A DNA stretch of 64,000 nucleotides from the NCBI RefSeq assembly GCF_042237075.1, contig NZ_JBCGDC010000007.1:50291-114290 (forward strand), read 5' to 3'. Origin of the DNA: Polymorphospora lycopeni. GTDB taxonomy: Bacteria; Actinomycetota; Actinomycetes; Mycobacteriales; Micromonosporaceae. A model generated the notes under the pieces. That model saw only the letters and a program-made list of their open reading frames with translations. It did not search any database and was not told the origin of the DNA. This document shows positions 62,210 through 64,000 of this stretch, in pieces. The translations under genes were made by a program, and so were the position numbers. Positions within the stretch are counted from its first letter, which is position 1. Every line of letters starts with the position of its first letter.

Positions 62210-62914
62210 TTCGACTGGTAATTGTCGACGACCATCCGATCGTGAGGGGCGGTCTTCGCGACACCTTTGCGGACGCCGAGGACATCGTTGTGGTCGGTGA
62301 GGCCGGGGACGGCGCCGAGGGCATCGAACGTGCGAAGCTGCTGGCAGCGGATGTCGTGCTCATGGACCTTCGAATGCCCGGGATGGACGGCGTCGCCGCG
62401 ACCGCGGCCCTGCGCGAGCAGGCCCCGAGTGTCCGAGTGCTGATCCTGACCACCTTCGACAGCGAGAGCGACGTACTGCCGGCGATCGAGGCGGGTGCGA
62501 TCGGCTATCTCCTGAAGGATGCTCTGCCCGACGAACTGACGCGAGCCGTCCGTGCAGCCGCGCGTGGAGAGTCGGTACTCGCGCCGTCGGTGACGCAGCA
62601 CCTTATGGGGCAGGTTCGGAGGCCCGGCGCCGGCACACTGACCGATCGAGAGAAGCAGGTACTGCAATTGGTCNTCGGTGACGCAGCACCTTATGGGGCA
62701 GGTTCGGAGGCCCGGCGCCGGCACACTGACCGATCGAGAGAAGCAGGTACTGCAATTGGTCGCGAACGGCAACTCGAATCGAGAGGCCGCTACAGCGTTG
62801 TTCATCGGCGAAGCGAGCATCAAGACCCATCTGCAACACATCTACGACAAACTCGGCGTTCGTGATCGAGCCTCGGCGGTGGCCGAGGGCTACCGCCGTC
62901 GCCTGCTCACATGA
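62206..62914 (+). CDS. LuxR-family response regulator (frame broken by an assembly duplication)
   Basis: The receiver domain (IVDDHPIVRGGLRDTF, phospho-Asp in VVLMDLRMPGMDG, LTTFDSESDV, YLLKDALPDELTRA) and the LuxR HTH (LTDREKQVLQLVANGN, ALFIGEASIKTHLQHIYDKL) are both complete. Between them 87 bp are repeated exactly with an N between the copies, which adds 88 bases and shifts the frame. Removing one copy plus the N gives a continuous 206-residue protein. The gene is therefore almost certainly intact in the organism. It is the partner of the upstream kinase and probably regulates the ABC operon. Confidence 0.9.
62587..62761. repeat. Perfect 87-bp tandem duplication around a single N
   Basis: Positions 62587-62673 and 62675-62761 are identical and flank the only ambiguous base in the window (62674). 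This is what a scaffold join of two contig ends that were not merged looks like. It is most likely technical. Confidence 0.85.
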
Positions 62915-63178
62915 CGCCTCCGCTGCTGGCCACCGCACGGCAGGACCGTCGCGAGCGGCATCGAGATTGGAATGGACGACGACGTTCGCTGGGTCGCGGG
63001 AGTGCGGCTCGTCGCAGACGGGGTGTAGAGGTTGCTGGCGCGTCGCTCGCTGGATGAGAGTCGAGGTCTTCCGATGGCGGGAGTCTCACACCACCCATCC
63101 GGAAGACCTCGACGTGCCTGACGCTACTACCTTTCTCCTGCCCCGACCTGACCACCTTCACCCGCCTGGACGACCCCG
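62915..63178. other. Scrambled stretch between the response regulator and the toxin fragment
   Basis: About 260 bp with no intact gene. It contains the inverted repeat at 63061-63112, possibly an insertion-sequence end. The toxin coding sequence is recognisable only from about 63179, so whatever preceded it has been lost. Confidence 0.4.
63061..63112. repeat. Inverted repeat, terminator or insertion-sequence end
   Basis: TCGAGGTCTTCCGATGG (63061-63077) and CCATCCGGAAGACCTCGA (63095-63112) pair over 12 perfect bases and then through a one-base bulge, with a 17-base loop. It lies 147 bp after the response-regulator stop. It could be the operon terminator, or the abutted ends of a lost insertion sequence. 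Confidence 0.45.
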
Positions 63179-63446
63179 GACAAGGATCCGGATTGTCTGA
63201 TTGAGGGGCACGTCTTCGACTGCTACTCCCCCCAAGCCCACCAAACCTCCTCGCGGCGTTTGGTCCGAAGTCCGCGATAAGATCGACAGCCGGCAGACCC
63301 AGCGCGTCGTTCTGAATCTAGAGGACTGGCGCGGCGACCTCGGGGCCCTCCAGAAGCAGTTCGACGACTGGCCGATACCGAACCTCAAAGAACTGTCAGC
63401 GCTCACCCGAGGTGGCGCCACGCTAAAGTTCGTCAGGCGATATTAA
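63179..63446 (+). pseudogene. Truncated CdiA-type tRNA nuclease toxin C-terminus
   Basis: The frame first reads PDKDPDCLIEGHVFDCYSP, then after a C6 run (63228-63233) continues in the next frame as GVWSEVRDKIDSRQTQRVVL, then QFDDWPIPNLKEL. EGxVFDxYSP plus the later RVVLNL and DWPIPxLKE segments are typical of the CdiA C-terminal tRNase module in polymorphic toxins. The N-terminal carrier is missing. The single-base shift in a homopolymer may be a sequencing error or real decay. The next gene is a matching immunity protein. Confidence 0.62.
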
Positions 63447-63458
63447 GGACCGGCAGAC

Positions 63459-63917
63459 GTGGCTATCGAATACCGACTGACCCTCGAAGGGGACATCCCT
63501 CTGGAGCAGGTGGCCGCCCTGGCTGCCCCGGAAGCCACCGAAGCGCCCGCGTCGCCCGACGCACCCCGCCTGTTCACCGCCGACCTGTACGACCGGTACG
63601 GGTACGCGGTCAGCGTCTACGCGGGCCGGAACGGCTACTACGACGCCGAGGACGACGGCTCCGACTGGGAATGGGAACCGGAAACTTACGTCAACGTCAG
63701 CTTCCGGATGGCCAAGAACGACCCATCGGAGAAAGGGACTCCGAACATGGTGGCAGCCATGGCAAGGATCCTGGCCGGCCGGCCCGAGGACACCGCACTG
63801 GTCCTGAACGGCAACTGGCTGCTACTGACGCGCGTCAACGGCGCGATCCGCAAGAGCAGGCAGTCATGGTGGACGACCTACGACGCCGACAAGTTCATTC
63901 CTCACCCGTCTGAATAG
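63459..63917 (+). CDS. SitI3-family immunity protein
   Basis: 152 residues from an ATG near 63459. The opening MAIEYRLTLEGDIPLEQVAA, then ADLYDRYGYAVSVYAGRNGY, WEWEPETYVNVSFRM and LVLNGNWLLLTR, match the SitI3 type of immunity protein. It starts 12 bp after the toxin fragment, the normal effector-immunity order, and appears intact. It would protect against the nuclease encoded by a complete version of the upstream toxin. Confidence 0.7.
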   Translation: MAIEYRLTLEGDIPLEQVAALAAPEATEAPASPDAPRLFTADLYDRYGYAVSVYAGRNGYYDAEDDGSDWEWEPETYVNVSFRMAKNDPSEKGTPNMVAAMARILAGRPEDTALVLNGNWLLLTRVNGAIRKSRQSWWTTYDADKFIPHPSE

Positions 63918-64000
63918 GACCGGAGTTCCACACCTAGTAGTGCTTTGTTAGGTTGTGGTGTGTCGTTGCGTGACTCTTCCGGCTGATCGTGGTGGATTGG
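63918..64000. other. Window end, possible insertion-sequence border
   Basis: AGTGCTTTGTTAGGTTGTGG near 63944 differs in character from the preceding gene and may be the outer end of an insertion sequence running off the window. Too short to judge. Confidence 0.2.

Noticed and set aside
1..64000. CRISPR arrays or cas genes.
   Set aside because: No regularly spaced short repeats and no Cas-type proteins were noticed.

Overview
The window is very GC-rich DNA with GTG starts, ATGA/GTGA gene overlaps, an actinomycete-type integrative element (integrase, excisionase, DUF2637 and replication-relaxation genes) and actinobacterial toxin/immunity families. It fits a filamentous actinomycete, most likely a member of the Micromonosporaceae; the assignment is inferred from gene content only. 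A single N at 62674 inside a perfect 87-bp duplication shows that this is draft sequence with at least one assembly scar.

Layout. 1-6 kb is ordinary chromosome: the end of an ATPase gene coupled to a vWA/metallopeptidase gene, a double GNAT acetyltransferase, two small unknown proteins and a GT39-type membrane glycosyltransferase. 6.0-17.4 kb is an island bracketed by two related ~66-bp repeats. It holds fragments of an old integrative element, an unknown membrane protein and a complete four-gene Wadjet-type (JetABCD, DUF2397/2398/SMC/2399) anti-plasmid operon. A decayed tRNA-Lys 3' end lies at its right edge. 17.6-26.5 kb contains a GmrSD-like protein fused to an alkyltransferase-like domain, a divergent type IIG-like restriction/methylation enzyme, a DddA-like (SCP1.201) deaminase toxin locus and an Mrr-like endonuclease. 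Two ~208-bp copies of one small gene flank the first two.

26.7-46.9 kb is a dense defence block built around a divergent promoter near 38 kb. Leftward: a DndB-like DGQHR-family protein, an SMC-like ATPase with a zinc hook, a small HEPN-like protein, a DUF4011-type helicase-nuclease, a HEPN-like protein and a coiled-coil protein. Rightward: an HTH-methyltransferase-specificity fusion followed by a complete type I restriction system (HsdM, HsdS, HsdR) and a Ser/Thr kinase with a helical repeat tail. 48.6-53 kb is a slimmed integrative element (int, xis, DUF2637, replication-relaxation) with a cluster of perfect hairpins. 53.5-64 kb mixes immunity genes (CdiI-like, SitI3-like), pseudogenes, an MFS transporter with a LacI regulator, a DHFR-family reductase, an ABC transporter with its two-component system, and a truncated CdiA-type tRNase toxin.

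The most unusual signal is in the deaminase locus (minus strand). The helical N-terminal gene ends in GGGAAAC directly before its stop. Six bases later comes a perfect 10-bp stem, and the -1 frame runs open into a proline-rich linker and the deaminase domain. This has the architecture of programmed -1 ribosomal frameshifting, although a simple frameshift is the competing explanation. The second is the operon at 33.8-40.3 kb (DndB-like + SMC ATPase + HEPN-like, divergent from an HTH-M-S fusion with an APPY motif), which I do not recognise as a named system.
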